Source: Tritrichomonas musculus (Eukaryota; Parabasalia; Tritrichomonadida; Tritrichomonadidae). From it: 64,000 nucleotides of DNA. Positions 51,191 through 61,774 of this stretch are shown here, piece by piece. How positions within the stretch are numbered: the first letter of the stretch is position 1; each line of letters begins with the position of its first letter. Location of the stretch: assembly GCA_039105265.1 (NCBI GenBank), contig JAPFFF010000009.1, positions 2,728,001-2,792,000 on the forward strand, written 5' to 3'. The notes below the pieces were generated by a model. The model did not search any database, was not told the origin of the DNA, and saw only the letters and a program-made list of their open reading frames with translations. The position numbers were made by a program, and so were the translations under genes.

Positions 51191-53194
51191 ATGGAATATA
51201 AAGAAACAAACTTACTTCCACCCGGATGTTCAGAAGTAGAATCATCAACCGACTCTCATAAACAATATAGATGCCCAAAATTAGGATGGTCCATAGAAAT
51301 GGAACTCCGCCGATGCAGTTATCAAGGACGAAGATATAATTTAGCAAATCATTTAAAAAAGAATAGACATATGTTTAATATTCCACGTGATCAAGATTTA
51401 GGATTCCCTGAAGCATTTGTTGCTGGGAACAAGATTCAAAACGATGAGCAACTTCAACATACTATAATGAAAAAATTAGCTATCTTATCTGGAAAACTTA
51501 ATATTTCTGCAAAAAAATCAGTCAGCTCGGAAATGGAAGCTTTCATACATTTTCTTATTGACATTGGTTGCCAACTTCATAAAAATTTTCCATCGAATTC
51601 TTTAAGTCCAAGTGATCTCTTTAAAATGCCAAATATAAACAAGTTGATTGATTATACTAAAATAGCTGCTGCAGAAATCAAAGAAAAAGCACTCGATACG
51701 ATGAAAGAAAAATATATTAACCTGGAGATCGATTCCGGGACTGTTAGAAATTTGAATGTCGTTCATTTCGTGATATCTGCAACAGAAGACGATTCAATCA
51801 AACCATTCTTATTCAAATTGGAGAGAAATACTAATTTTGATCATGTGGATTATTATAATTATACAAACAAAGTTATACAAACATTGTTAGATAAAAACAT
51901 TTTCATATGCTCAATTATTGTTGACAACTTACGTTCTCAAACTAAAGGAATTGAGCTTTTGAAAAATACAACAGATGACCCAAGAATTAGATCAATTACA
52001 ATAGTTCATTGTTTTTGCCATCTCATAAGTTTGGCATTCTCAAACACTATTAAATTATGTCCTCACTTGGATATTCTTATCACCAATATAAAAGCAATTG
52101 TAACAATTTTAAGGAAAAATACATCTGTACAATTTATCGGGAAAAAATGTCCATGTATAGTAGAAAATAGATGGATCTATATTTATGATGTTCTAAAATT
52201 CATATTAGATAATTCAGATGATATTTCAATACTTTTGGAAAATGATGATATCTTTAAGATTGACGAATTCAGGCAACTTTTCAATTTAGTTTTGCCATTA
52301 CGGCTTTTTGTTCAGAAAATGGAATCGAATAATTCAATTTGCTGTGTGGGAAAATATCTTCGTGATTTGTTTGACTATCTAAAGAGTGCCGATTTTCAAT
52401 TGATTTCAGATATCTATGAAACTTTATATACAGTTCTTTTGGCCCGATTTAAAAGTAACAACTTTGATTTGATAATTACATCTTATTTCTTTTCTCCTCC
52501 AGGTAGATCACATTTCAGAGAAATGAATATCAGTTCTATATCAAATTATGATCAAAATGAATCATTTATTAATTATCCTCTTTTATTCGGTGATCAGCTA
52601 GTACATGACGAAGAACCTCAAAACAATGACAATATTCATCTTTTTTTGGACACAGCAATCAGTAAATTGGATTCAGAAATAACAAATTGGTCATTTTTAG
52701 AGTCTGAATGTGATGCTGATAATTCGTTCATCACGGAATCTTTTAAATCAAACTACTCAATACTAGCAGAAAAGAAATTTAGTGAAAGATTAAATATAAA
52801 TCTATTTGAAAATATGCATATTATATCACGAGATTTTGTTATTTCTTTATTAAGTCAAATAGGATTTGATTATTCATTTGAGAATATACATGATTTAATT
52901 GATAAATGGGCATTTAATTCAACAAATGAACTACCATTTTCTGTTGATATCAAAACAAAAAAGTCTGTTGACTTATGGAAAAGAATTATCACATATTCAG
53001 ATTGGAAACCACTAGCCACCGCAGTTATAAGAATTGTTTCTATTGGTACATCGGAAGCTAACTGTGAAAGATTTATTTCAAGACAGAGAGAAGTAACAGG
53101 AGATCACGGAACAAATTATAATCCTAAATCTATGGAATCAAGGCTACAAATACTTTCAGCATCAAGTACAGTAATGAATAAATTAAAAGAATAA
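51191..53194 (+). CDS. hAT-type transposase, intact frame
   Basis: A 667-residue protein with features of hAT transposases. An N-terminal Cys/His cluster (about 27-60, C..C..H..H) could be a zinc finger for DNA binding. The central part has I-I-V-D-N-L-R-S-Q-T-K-G-I-E-L-L followed by H-C-F-C-H-L-I-S-L, the RNase-H-fold region of the superfamily, and the C-terminal part has S-I-G-T-S-E-A-N-C-E-R-F-I-S-R-Q-R, like the hAT dimerisation signature (S-E-R-x-F-S). The frame is unbroken, so the copy is young or selected. Terminal inverted repeats were not identified. It could in principle mobilise elements such as the hAT-like one at 59676-62295, but their ends have not been compared. Confidence 0.85.
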   Translation: MEYKETNLLPPGCSEVESSTDSHKQYRCPKLGWSIEMELRRCSYQGRRYNLANHLKKNRHMFNIPRDQDLGFPEAFVAGNKIQNDEQLQHTIMKKLAILSGKLNISAKKSVSSEMEAFIHFLIDIGCQLHKNFPSNSLSPSDLFKMPNINKLIDYTKIAAAEIKEKALDTMKEKYINLEIDSGTVRNLNVVHFVISATEDDSIKPFLFKLERNTNFDHVDYYNYTNKVIQTLLDKNIFICSIIVDNLRSQTKGIELLKNTTDDPRIRSITIVHCFCHLISLAFSNTIKLCPHLDILITNIKAIVTILRKNTSVQFIGKKCPCIVENRWIYIYDVLKFILDNSDDISILLENDDIFKIDEFRQLFNLVLPLRLFVQKMESNNSICCVGKYLRDLFDYLKSADFQLISDIYETLYTVLLARFKSNNFDLIITSYFFSPPGRSHFREMNISSISNYDQNESFINYPLLFGDQLVHDEEPQNNDNIHLFLDTAISKLDSEITNWSFLESECDADNSFITESFKSNYSILAEKKFSERLNINLFENMHIISRDFVISLLSQIGFDYSFENIHDLIDKWAFNSTNELPFSVDIKTKKSVDLWKRIITYSDWKPLATAVIRIVSIGTSEANCERFISRQREVTGDHGTNYNPKSMESRLQILSASSTVMNKLKE

Positions 53195-53378
53195 CTAACT
53201 AACTAAATAATTAATTAAACCATCTCTAATTATATAATCATAATAAATGAAATTCAAAAATTATTATTTTTTTTTAATAAATAACAAATAGTGTTTGCCA
53301 AATACGATTACTACATCTAAGTCATCTGATTCAATGATTTACCAATATCTAGTTGAAGAAAATAAATTTCTGCCATTA

Positions 53379-53510
53379 AAATTGAGAGGATTTTTTTTAT
53401 TTATGTCAATAAAATTGAGAGAAAAAATATTTATGTCAATAAAATTGCGAGAAAAATATTTTTATGTCATTTAAATTGAGAGGAAAATATTTTAATGCTA
53501 TTAATGAAAA
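53379..53510 (+). repeat. Short tandem repeat, about 3-4 units
   Basis: Units around ATTTATGTCAATAAAATTG followed by AGAGAAAAA repeat three to four times with changes. It lies just after the transposase gene. Confidence 0.6.
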
Positions 53511-54008
53511 ATATGAAAATTTGAACACCATATTTCACTGCGTAACAAAAAAAATTAAGCATCAGACAAACATTTCATGTAATCCTATTTTATATCATGA
53601 AATTCATATATTTCATATATACTTAAAAGGACATATAGCATTAAGGCGAAGCCTAAAAAAGCATTATTAATAACATAGCTTTACAATTACCTAATTTAAT
53701 ATATATATATATTTAAAAAAAAATAAAAAAAAAAAAATAAACGTACTCAATTCATAAAAATAAATCGCCCTTGTTTTTAATTTTTTGGGCGAAAAATGAA
53801 GGACTAATATAAATTATTCCATTTAAATGTTATTTTATATTTTTTTTATTTTTTATTTTTTCCAATTTTTCATTTGAAAAATTTAACATCCTCTCAAATT
53901 TTTTTTTGACGTTTTGGTGAAATATCATCTTTTTTGACCTAAACTTTTTCCGAAAAAACTACTATTGGATTTTATATTCTATGAGTTTATTGAATATTCA
54001 AAAGTTTA

Positions 54009-54044
<36 letters not shown>

Positions 54045-54065
54045 GCCTGTTGTCCCTTATGATAG
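53511..54065. other. Intergenic with long poly-A tract
   Basis: AT-rich DNA ending in an uninterrupted A run of about 34 bases (about 54010-54043). No gene seen. Confidence 0.5.
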
Positions 54066-54614
54066 CATCTTGTTAAGTCCAAATGTCACTTTTTTTTAGA
54101 CTTGTTATTCTCCGATTCTCGAGATCGATAATTGATTAACTTTTTGATATCGATACATAAATATACACAGATTCTCGAGATCGATTTCAGAGATCGAGAA
54201 TTTTTTTTCTCAGCTTTTGATATCTGAATTTTCAATTAAACTTTTTGATAAATATATGATCGTATTTTAATCTCAAATATTGATTTTAATCTTAAAATAA
54301 ACATCAATACATTATATTATTTATTTTTAGATATTATAAAATCACAAATACCAATTATATAAAAAGATAAAGCTGTTTGAGATCTCGAGATCTCGGTAAT
54401 TGATATCAAGTTTACAATTATTTTTATATCACATTTCATATCTGATATCTTGATAATCGATAATCTCGATATCAGATTTGTAAACTGATAATCGAGTATC
54501 AGATGTAAAAAGTGACGTTTTTGATATCGATTCTCAAAATAACAAGTCTACTTTTTTTGGTGAAAAATTTTGGTTTAAAGGTCAAAAAAAGTGACATTTG
54601 GACTTAACAAGATG
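54066..54614. mobile_element. 549-bp MITE with dense GATATC/CTCGAGATC motifs
   Basis: The ends CATCTTGTTAAGTCCAAATG and TCACTTTTTTT are inverted copies of about 31 bases. Inside, many short palindromes (GATATC, CGAGATCG, TCTCGAGA) recur, mostly mirrored about the centre. The element is non-coding. Confidence 0.7.
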
Positions 54615-54722
54615 ATATATTAATATGTTATTTAAAAATATTTATATCATTCATAACCCACATAACTTCAAAATTGGATGAAAAAGTATTCAATTTTCAA
54701 TTTTTTTAAAAATGAGAAAAAA

Positions 54723-55630
54723 AAGAGGTGAGGTTGCGAAAATTTTTGGTATTTTTTAATAATATTAATACATATTATTTTATTCTAGAATTAAATGTTA
54801 TTTATGATAATTTCACTAATATTTTTTTCAGATATTTAGCTATAAATCTATTTTTAAAATTGAATTGCTTATATCTTATTATAATTTCAACTATATCTTA
54901 ATAAAAAAATTCTATTTACTCATAATAATAAATAATTTAATTATCAATATTTAATATATAGATGTGAATATAATATTAAAATCTTCGACTAAGAATTATT
55001 AAATCAAATAATGATTTTTTATGATTTAACTAACTATCATCATATTATAAGCATGAATTTTTTAGTAAATTATTGATAAATATTAAAATAAATACTTATT
55101 GTGATGTTGATACCAAAATAAAAACAAATGAAATTATTTGGATATTTGTGAAGTTTACATCATTAACGTATATAGAATTATATTCAATATTAAACCTCAA
55201 TCCTAGCTAAAATTGTAAAAAAAAAATTTAAAAATATTTTGATATGTTTGCCAGCACAAGATAATTTAAGAGATAAACTATAGTTATCCATTTGGTCTTT
55301 AATATAGAAGAAAATTTCTCTTTAAATTGAAAAATATTTTTTTGAATTTTGACCAAAAACGCATTTATTGAATAGCTTTCTTATTAAAAAATAGAGATCA
55401 TCTATATACAAATGCAATTTTATGGATGAAAAGAAAAAATAATGACGAATATATGAATTATGACATTTTGAAATATCAATACAATTTCGATTTTTTTTGA
55501 TTAAATCTGAAAAAAAGTATATGATATGAAAAGGTAACAACACCATAATACTATATTTTTAATTTATTTTTAATTTTGTTGATTATTATTCCTAAAAAAG
55601 TTCATTTAAAATTTCGCAGTCTCACCTCTG
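54723..55630. mobile_element. 908-bp inverted-repeat element, hAT-like ends
   Basis: The ends read (A/C)AGAGGTGAG and continue TGCGAAA-TTTT as inverted copies. CAGAGGTG-like ends occur in hAT elements. Flanks on both sides are A runs of 6-8 bases, compatible with an 8-bp duplication of a poly-A target but not proof. There is no transposase inside. Confidence 0.5.
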
Positions 55631-56426
55631 AAAAAAAATTTAGAAGATTTTTAATAAAAAAGTACTAAAAAAAATTATTAATTTTTTTAAATTATTATTA
55701 TTTATTTAATTTAAAATTTATATATCGAATATTATTATCACTTTTCAATATTAATTAAAAAGATAATGAATTTTTTAATTATTCTCTCAAAATAAAATGG
55801 ATTAATTCAAATATTAAATAGATATTTCAATTATTTTCAAAATGAAATAAATTTTCTGAACTACAAAATTGATCGGAAAAATTAATACAAAAATCGATCT
55901 CCACAGCTGAACCATAGGAATTTATTAATATCATTAATTAGAAATATTTTTATTATAGCAAGTATCAAAACTATATAAGAGTGAATGAATCAAAAATATT
56001 AGTTCTATGATGTATTTGCCTAAATAAAAAATCAAAAAAATCAATTAAAATACATTTTTCACATAATATATATAATTTTAACATAATTAAAGTTTATAAA
56101 TAATATAATAATATAATATAATTTTATATATTATACGTTTTGTTTTCATGCGTTGCGCATATGTCGAGATAGCTATTTTTCAACGGATGATTTAAATTGG
56201 ATTTTTAGACATCAATATCTAGCATCTCGACTTAAAAGTAGGTATATATAAATATTTAAATATTTCAAAATAATATACAACAAGTATATTATATATTTAT
56301 TCTTATATTTCATAAGATATAAATATTTTAATAATTCAAAATTTAAGTGAAGTCAGCGTCCGCACCTCTGAAGTTTGTTTGAAATTATTTATTCTATGTG
56401 CTTATTCAATTTTGCTATAAAAATAT
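55631..56426. other. Intergenic upstream of the ankyrin gene
   Basis: TA-rich DNA with one small inverted pair (GTCGAGAT-GCTA type, about 56163-56221). No gene seen. Confidence 0.5.
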
Positions 56427-57277
56427 ATGGATTTCGAAGAAGCATTTGCTCGTTGCATTTATGAGGGAAACATTCAAGGAATTAAAACTCTTGGTGTTGA
56501 CAACGAATGCATTAATGATATCGTATTAATTATATTTTTTTAACTAACTCATAGCTCGTATGTACTACTCCAATTCCTCAAAAGGGTGATTTCTTAATTC
56601 TTCCATCTGTTCGTCGTCCTACTCCATTAATTTATGCGATTTGCTGTCATCAGTTAAATGTGGTTAAACTTCTTTTTTCGCTTGGAGCTGATTTAAAAAA
56701 GCCAGATGAAAATCCTATTCTTTGGCATCCAATTCACTATGCAGCAGCAGTCAGAGATACTGAAATATTAGATTTTATTTTAACAAATGCACCAGAAGAA
56801 ATAGAAGCTGAAACAAAAGATCATAAGGCAACTCCTCTTCATTTTGCAGTAACTGCAAACAATGTGGACATGGTTGCACTTCTTATTCTGCGTGGAGCAG
56901 ACCCTAATCACGCTAATATTAATCATGAAACTGCACTTCATATGTCAATGATTTTATTTGATATTGAAATACCATCGATACTTCTTTCATTTGGAGCCAA
57001 AATTGATGCTAAAAATTCTAGAGGATTAACACCATCACAAATCGCCAAACAGAGAGAAAACAAAAAAATGCTTAAATATCTCGAAAACGTTGCTTCAGAT
57101 CCAAAAATTGTTCCAAAAAAAGAAGATATAAAGAAAAGATATGTTAGTTCATTTAGGTCATCTAAAGATACAGATGAAGAGCCAGCAACAGATCCAGAAG
57201 CTATTATAAGCCATTTGAATATTTTGAGTCAAAGAATCACAGCTGTTGAAGAGGCAGTTGGTCTCAATGATGAGTGA
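56427..57277 (+). CDS. Ankyrin-repeat protein encoded by two exons
   Basis: Exon 1 is 56427-56522 (32 codons) and exon 2 is 56555-57277, giving 272 residues. Ankyrin repeats cover about residues 50-210, with T-P-L-H-F-A-V, G-A-D-P-N and A-L-H-M-S motifs; the first repeat needs residues coded upstream of the alternative GTG at 56660. A Lys/Ser-rich linker (about 215-240) and a C-terminal amphipathic helix (about 248-268) follow. Without splicing the frame meets an in-frame TAA inside the intron. Ankyrin proteins act in protein-protein binding; the partner is unknown. It converges with the eIF2B-alpha gene. Confidence 0.85.
56523..56554 (+). other. 32-nt spliceosomal intron
   Basis: It begins GTATTA and ends ACTAACTCATAG, so the branch-point string ACTAAC is fused to the acceptor with the same 12-base spacing as the known Trichomonas 3' motif ACTAACACACAG. 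Its length, 32, is not a multiple of three, and it includes an in-frame stop when read through, so removal is required for the ankyrin protein. Confidence 0.8.
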
Positions 57278-57451
57278 AATTTATTTCAAAATTAATTTCA
57301 TTGTATGCATACATTTTATAAATTCATTTTGATATGTGAAAAAGTAAAAAATATTTAACTTAATATTCAGGTATTTTATTATAAAATAGGTTTATCCATA
57401 TTGAAATCTTTCATTTCCAACATTATGAAATATTTGAAATAATTAAAATAT

Positions 57452-58399
57452 TTAAGAAACACCAAGTAATTTTGTTAATTCGTGAGTAACAGCACTTGGT
57501 GGCATTGGTCCTTTTTCTGTAAGAAGTAATGTAACAAATCTAGCGGGTGTATAATCGAATTCGGAAGCATCACATTCAATTGAATGTGATTCTGAATCTG
57601 AGTCGGTAAGTCCTGCTGGCTTGAAAGTGAGTTTTCTCTGATATTGTTGTAAATCATTTTGAGATAAAACAAAGCTTCTCATAAATTTGAAAGTTTCGCA
57701 AACACAATAAACTGGCTTTCGATGAACATTTGCAAGTACACATAAATTATAGGTGCCAATTGGCGCAAGTAAACTTCCATCTTCAAGTACAAGATCAGTT
57801 CCAATGAGAACCGCATGAGCTCGGTTCATCCAGAGACCAATTGCAGAATCTGGTATAATAGTGATTTTGAGATTTGGATGGCTTAGCATTGTTGCCAATT
57901 TTGCACCATCATCTAAAGGACGACCTTCAGTTATAACAACATGAAATTGCCTTCCATCTGATGCAGCCATTTGAAGAACAGATCCGACCATTGGATCATA
58001 TCCACGTGTAAGAATTACCATTCCATGCTGAAGAAAGTCTGAAGAAACGGAAGGAATAAGATTGAGAACTTTTTCAGCATCTGATAAGCATTCATCTGCG
58101 TGTGAAACAAACTGTGATTTCCAATCAGCATTTTTTAATCCACTTGCTTTGGACATACCAGCACGAAAAACTTGTGCAGCACCACGGAAATGGATTGGAA
58201 GATTGGGACATGCTTTTTGAATTGCATCGATAATTTGGGATATTTCTTGATCAACACCCATGAAAGTTGTGGCTGTTGATTCTTTGATTGCTGTGGTTAG
58301 AATTCGAATAACAGCAATACCAACAGAACCATTTGGCGATTTTGCGAGATCATCTTGAAATTCGGCAACGTATTTGTCAATCTTAGGATTACTAGACAT
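57452..58399 (-). CDS. Translation initiation factor eIF2B subunit alpha
   Basis: A 315-residue member of the eIF2B alpha/beta/delta family. The N-terminal helical part (1-130) and the Rossmann-like C-terminal part show family strings: V-I-L-T-R-G-Y-D, V-V-I-T-E-G-R-P-L, I-I-P-D-S-A-I-G, A-V-L-I-G-T-D-L-V-L-E-D-G-S and a K-P-V-Y-C-V-C-E-T-F-K-F run. The compact size fits alpha rather than beta or delta. It is part of the regulatory core of the eIF2 guanine-nucleotide exchange factor. The frame is open to a TTG at 58435; the first ATG is 58399 (M-S-S-N-P). Confidence 0.93.
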   Translation of the reverse strand: MSSNPKIDKYVAEFQDDLAKSPNGSVGIAVIRILTTAIKESTATTFMGVDQEISQIIDAIQKACPNLPIHFRGAAQVFRAGMSKASGLKNADWKSQFVSHADECLSDAEKVLNLIPSVSSDFLQHGMVILTRGYDPMVGSVLQMAASDGRQFHVVITEGRPLDDGAKLATMLSHPNLKITIIPDSAIGLWMNRAHAVLIGTDLVLEDGSLLAPIGTYNLCVLANVHRKPVYCVCETFKFMRSFVLSQNDLQQYQRKLTFKPAGLTDSDSESHSIECDASEFDYTPARFVTLLLTEKGPMPPSAVTHELTKLLGVS

Positions 58400-59027
58400 T
58401 TTAGAGATTTGAATTATTAAAATTTCATATAGCAATTCAAAATGGCTAAATATATATTCAATTTTGAGTAATTAAAATTAAAAGTTTAAAATCTTCTATT
58501 AGATTTAATTAATAACCTATTTACTTTGCTTTTCTCAATAAACATCATTTGAATACAATTTTCACATCACATTTCTTAAAAAAAGTATAAACCTCAGAAT
58601 ATTAATATTTTATGAACAAGGGACGCCACTTTTTGAGCTTCGCTCAAAAAGTGTCTTTAGCACTGTATACTAATTTTTTTCTGTATAATATCAAAATTTA
58701 AACCATTATTTTTTTTCTAAAAAAGAAAATTCTAGATTTTGAAATTTTGACCTTTGACGATGAAAAATTTACCTAAAATACAAATTAAAAAAATTAGAAT
58801 AAAGTAACAAATCTGTTCTCATCATTTTACTTTATTCTCATTTTTTTCATCTGTTACATCCAAATTCAATTAATCTCATCATTCTCATCTAATCTCATCA
58901 AATTTCGTCATTTACATTCAATATCATCTAATCTTATTTATCTGTTTCAATCTTATCTCTCATAAAATAGCTAATTAAAAAATATAGAATAATTTAGAAT
59001 AATTATTATAAATTAATGGGTAATTTT
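58400..59027. other. Intergenic with a 12-bp hairpin
   Basis: A perfect 12-base-pair hairpin with a TTC loop lies at 58627-58653 (CACTTTTTGAGC and its mirror). The rest includes a T/C-rich stretch with repeated ATCTCATC-like words (about 58820-58960). No gene seen. Confidence 0.5.
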
Positions 59028-59675
59028 ATTTTAATAGATAAGATTATGAATAAAAAAAAAATTTAACCTTTTAATAGCCACTACTTCGCTTCGCTCGTAG
59101 TGGCTCAAGAAATACATGTTCGCTACGCTCAGCTCGGTTTGCTTGGATTTTGGCGCCGTCGAAATTAGATAAAGTAATTGTCATACACCAGGCTCCCTTT
59201 GGAGACTGGGAAGAGATGGTAATGAATATTTATTATGAGAGGAAGTTTGAAGGTCGTAATAAATGTTAAAAACCTACATGCATGTCAATGTTATAAAAAA
59301 TAATTATTAGGAGAGGAAGTCTGAAATATGCTGAAGGTCTATACATATTCATATTGTAATATAAAATCAAATTTTTGATGAAAGATTAGATAATTGTAAG
59401 TAATTTAAAAAAAAAAAAAATCGTAATTTAGGAAATCTTAGAATCTTGAGTAAATTTTTTTAGTTAAATATCATTCGTGCGAGATTTTGGTTTATATTGC
59501 GATAAGGACTTACGCGTTCGAGCAGGTTCCACTAATCAAAATGAAAACAGCAAAAAAAAGGTGATGTGTTATTTATTCTCATTTTTGATCGTAAATTTTG
59601 ATTGCTTCTTATCAATTATTCTGAAACCTCATATAAAAAGTTCTAACAAAATTTTAATAAAAATAGATTTATCCT
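59028..59675 (+). repeat. Hairpin-bearing repeat family, copy 1 (left part)
   Basis: Similar in order to 63272-63790. It carries the hairpin GCCACTAC...GTAGTGGC at 59077-59104 with a TTCGCTTCGCTC loop, a second imperfect hairpin in the CAGCTCGG area, and a CCAGGCTCC-CTTT-GGAG hairpin near 59191. It is interrupted at 59675 by a hAT element and seems to continue from 62304. Confidence 0.65.
59668..59675. repeat. hAT target-site duplication, left
   Basis: TTTATCCT, identical to 62296-62303. Confidence 0.85.
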
Positions 59676-59860
59676 CAGGGATGGTAAAAGAGTAACTCGA
59701 GTAAACTCGGGTAAATAAACGGCTTCTACTCGAAATTTACTCGGGAAAATGTTCGAGTAAACCGTCTACTCGAGAGTGAAATTTTTTAATTCACATTTCA
59801 TCATTTTCGAGTATTTCTGTCAATTACTCTGAGTAAAATGGATTATTTAATAATAAAGTA

Positions 59861-59957
59861 AAGTGTGTCCACTATTAGGAAAGTTAAATTTGTGAAAACT
59901 TATTCAATATTTCTATGAGCTTATTCAAAAAATACTTTCTTAATTGTGGACGCACTT
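59861..59957. mobile_element. 97-bp TA-flanked MITE inside the hAT
   Basis: Inverted ends AAGTGTGTCCAC and (mirrored) AAGTGCGTCCAC continue to GAAAGT, each bordered by TA (59859-59860 and 59958-59959). Confidence 0.6.
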
Positions 59958-60262
59958 TATTTTTGTATAAAATAAAAAGCTTATTTATCTTATTTAAAAT
60001 ATTTTTATTTCTTATCTACTTTTGGTTATTTAAATACCCCGTAAAATATTGAATTTTTAGAATTGCGGGGACGATAGAAATAAACGTATAGTGACAACTT
60101 AACTTTTTCTATAAGTAGTGAAAAATCCATAAAAGTGACAAATTAATTTTTTATTAGATGTATTTATTTTTTTTTCTAATTTATAGGTTAAGAGCTTTTC
60201 TGTATCAAACTATTTCACTTAAACTAATATGCTTATAATTGAAACCAAGGCAGCAGAGTTCA

Positions 60263-60762
60263 TTTTCCACTGCAGCAAATGGCGATATCTCAAAACTCAG
60301 TAGAAAAGAATCCGTCTCATGTCACACGCATTAAAGCATTCCCACAGAAAGATCCTCAATTCCGCGAGAGCTTTGCTCACTTTTTTCCACTGCAGCAAAT
60401 GGCGATATCTCAAAGCTCAGTAGAAAAGAATCCGGCTCATGTCACACGCATTAAAGCATTCCCACAGAAAGATCCTCAATTCCGCGAGAGCTTTGCTCAC
60501 TTTTTTCCACTGCAGCAAATGGCGATATCTCAAAGCTCAGTAGAAAAGAATCCGGCTCATGTCACACGCATTAAAGCATTCCCACAGAAAGATCCTCAAT
60601 TCCGCGAGAGCTTTGCTCACTTTTTTCCACTGCAGCAAATGGCGATATCTCAAAGCTCAGTAGAAAAGAATCCGGCTCATGTCACACGCATTAAAGCATT
60701 CCCGCGGAAAGATCCTCAATTCCGCGAGAGCTTTGCTCACTTTTTTCCACTGCAGCAAATGA
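60263..60762 (+). repeat. 120-bp minisatellite, about 4.2 units
   Basis: Four nearly identical 120-bp units plus a partial one. Units 2 and 3 are identical; units 1 and 4 differ by about two bases each. Base composition is clearly richer in G/C than the surroundings. Confidence 0.95.
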
Positions 60763-60794
60763 TGATATATCAAGATTCATTAAAAAAAAAATAA
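60279..60794 (+). CDS. Open frame of four 40-residue repeats within the minisatellite
   Basis: A 171-residue frame from an ATG, made of four 40-residue units (M-A-I-S-Q-S-S-V-E-K-N-P ... H-F-F-P-L-Q-Q) and a short tail. Because 120 is a multiple of three, one open unit keeps the whole array open, so the length of the frame alone is weak evidence for a gene. No promoter motif or family match is seen. It may be a real repeat protein carried by the element, or a by-product of the repeat. Confidence 0.3.
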   Translation: MAISQNSVEKNPSHVTRIKAFPQKDPQFRESFAHFFPLQQMAISQSSVEKNPAHVTRIKAFPQKDPQFRESFAHFFPLQQMAISQSSVEKNPAHVTRIKAFPQKDPQFRESFAHFFPLQQMAISQSSVEKNPAHVTRIKAFPRKDPQFRESFAHFFPLQQMMIYQDSLKKK

Positions 60795-61774
60795 AAATAT
60801 TTTAATATATGATTTTATTATTACCTTTAGTTGAATGATGACTTTTAATAATACTTATCATCATATCTTTTAGAAATGAAATCATCATATATGATTTATT
60901 ATTCACATTTCATCATTATTAAAATTTTATGTCCACCTTTTTAAATAATTTCTTATATAAATAAAATATTAAATCAAAATATATTAAAAGATATTAAAAT
61001 ATCTGTTTGTATAATCAAATATATCTACATTATATCGGTGTAATTTTTCAAAAGGATTAAACTTTTTCTGTACTATTATAAAAAGCATTCAAAAAACTAA
61101 AACTAAAAATTCTTTATATTTTCTTTTTTTAATAATATAAATGATAAATATATTTATAAATAAAACTAACTGCATATTCAAAATATTCGAAAAAATTGAA
61201 AATCAAAAAATATCAAAATGATCATTTTGGTGAGAAATAAAATAAATAGTTTTATCTAATGTTTAAAAAGAACACGCCAATTATAACAAAACTTGTCAAT
61301 CTTATTGCTTATAATTGACTGTATATCTGAAAAAATTCAGATATTTAATTGATTTTTTTGAAACTCAATACAGAAAAAAAGTTCTTTTCACTTTTTACAT
61401 ATAAATATCAATTATACTAGTCAAATTATCAATACTTTAATAAAGAAGAAATGGCCGATTTCAAAGCGGGAGAAAAATATTCAAAATTCAATTATATTTT
61501 TAAAATTAAACAATTATGCAAATGTCATATATTTATTCCTCATGAAATAAAAAACATTATTTTTTATGGCAATAGCTCAATTTTGTTTTCACAATGAGAT
61601 AAATCCAAAATATATGAAAAAAAATCGATTTAACGTACATAAACGTATGAAAAATATAACCACATAAACTTTTTCAAAACGAAAACTTTTTAAATACAAA
61701 AAATTAAATTCAATTAGACCATTCAAATTTATTTTTTATCAATAAATTGAGAGTTTTTATTAATTGACATTTTA
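60795..61774. other. Non-coding interior of the TA-flanked element
   Basis: About 980 bases of AT-rich DNA between the minisatellite and the right inverted end. No gene or transposase remnant recognised. Confidence 0.5.

Noticed and set aside
55322-55546. 74-codon minus-strand frame within the 54723-55630 element
   Set aside because: Random-like composition and no transposase features.
56660-56662. GTG as the start of the ankyrin protein
   Set aside because: It would cut the first ankyrin repeat, and an upstream ATG exon joined by a consensus intron fits better.
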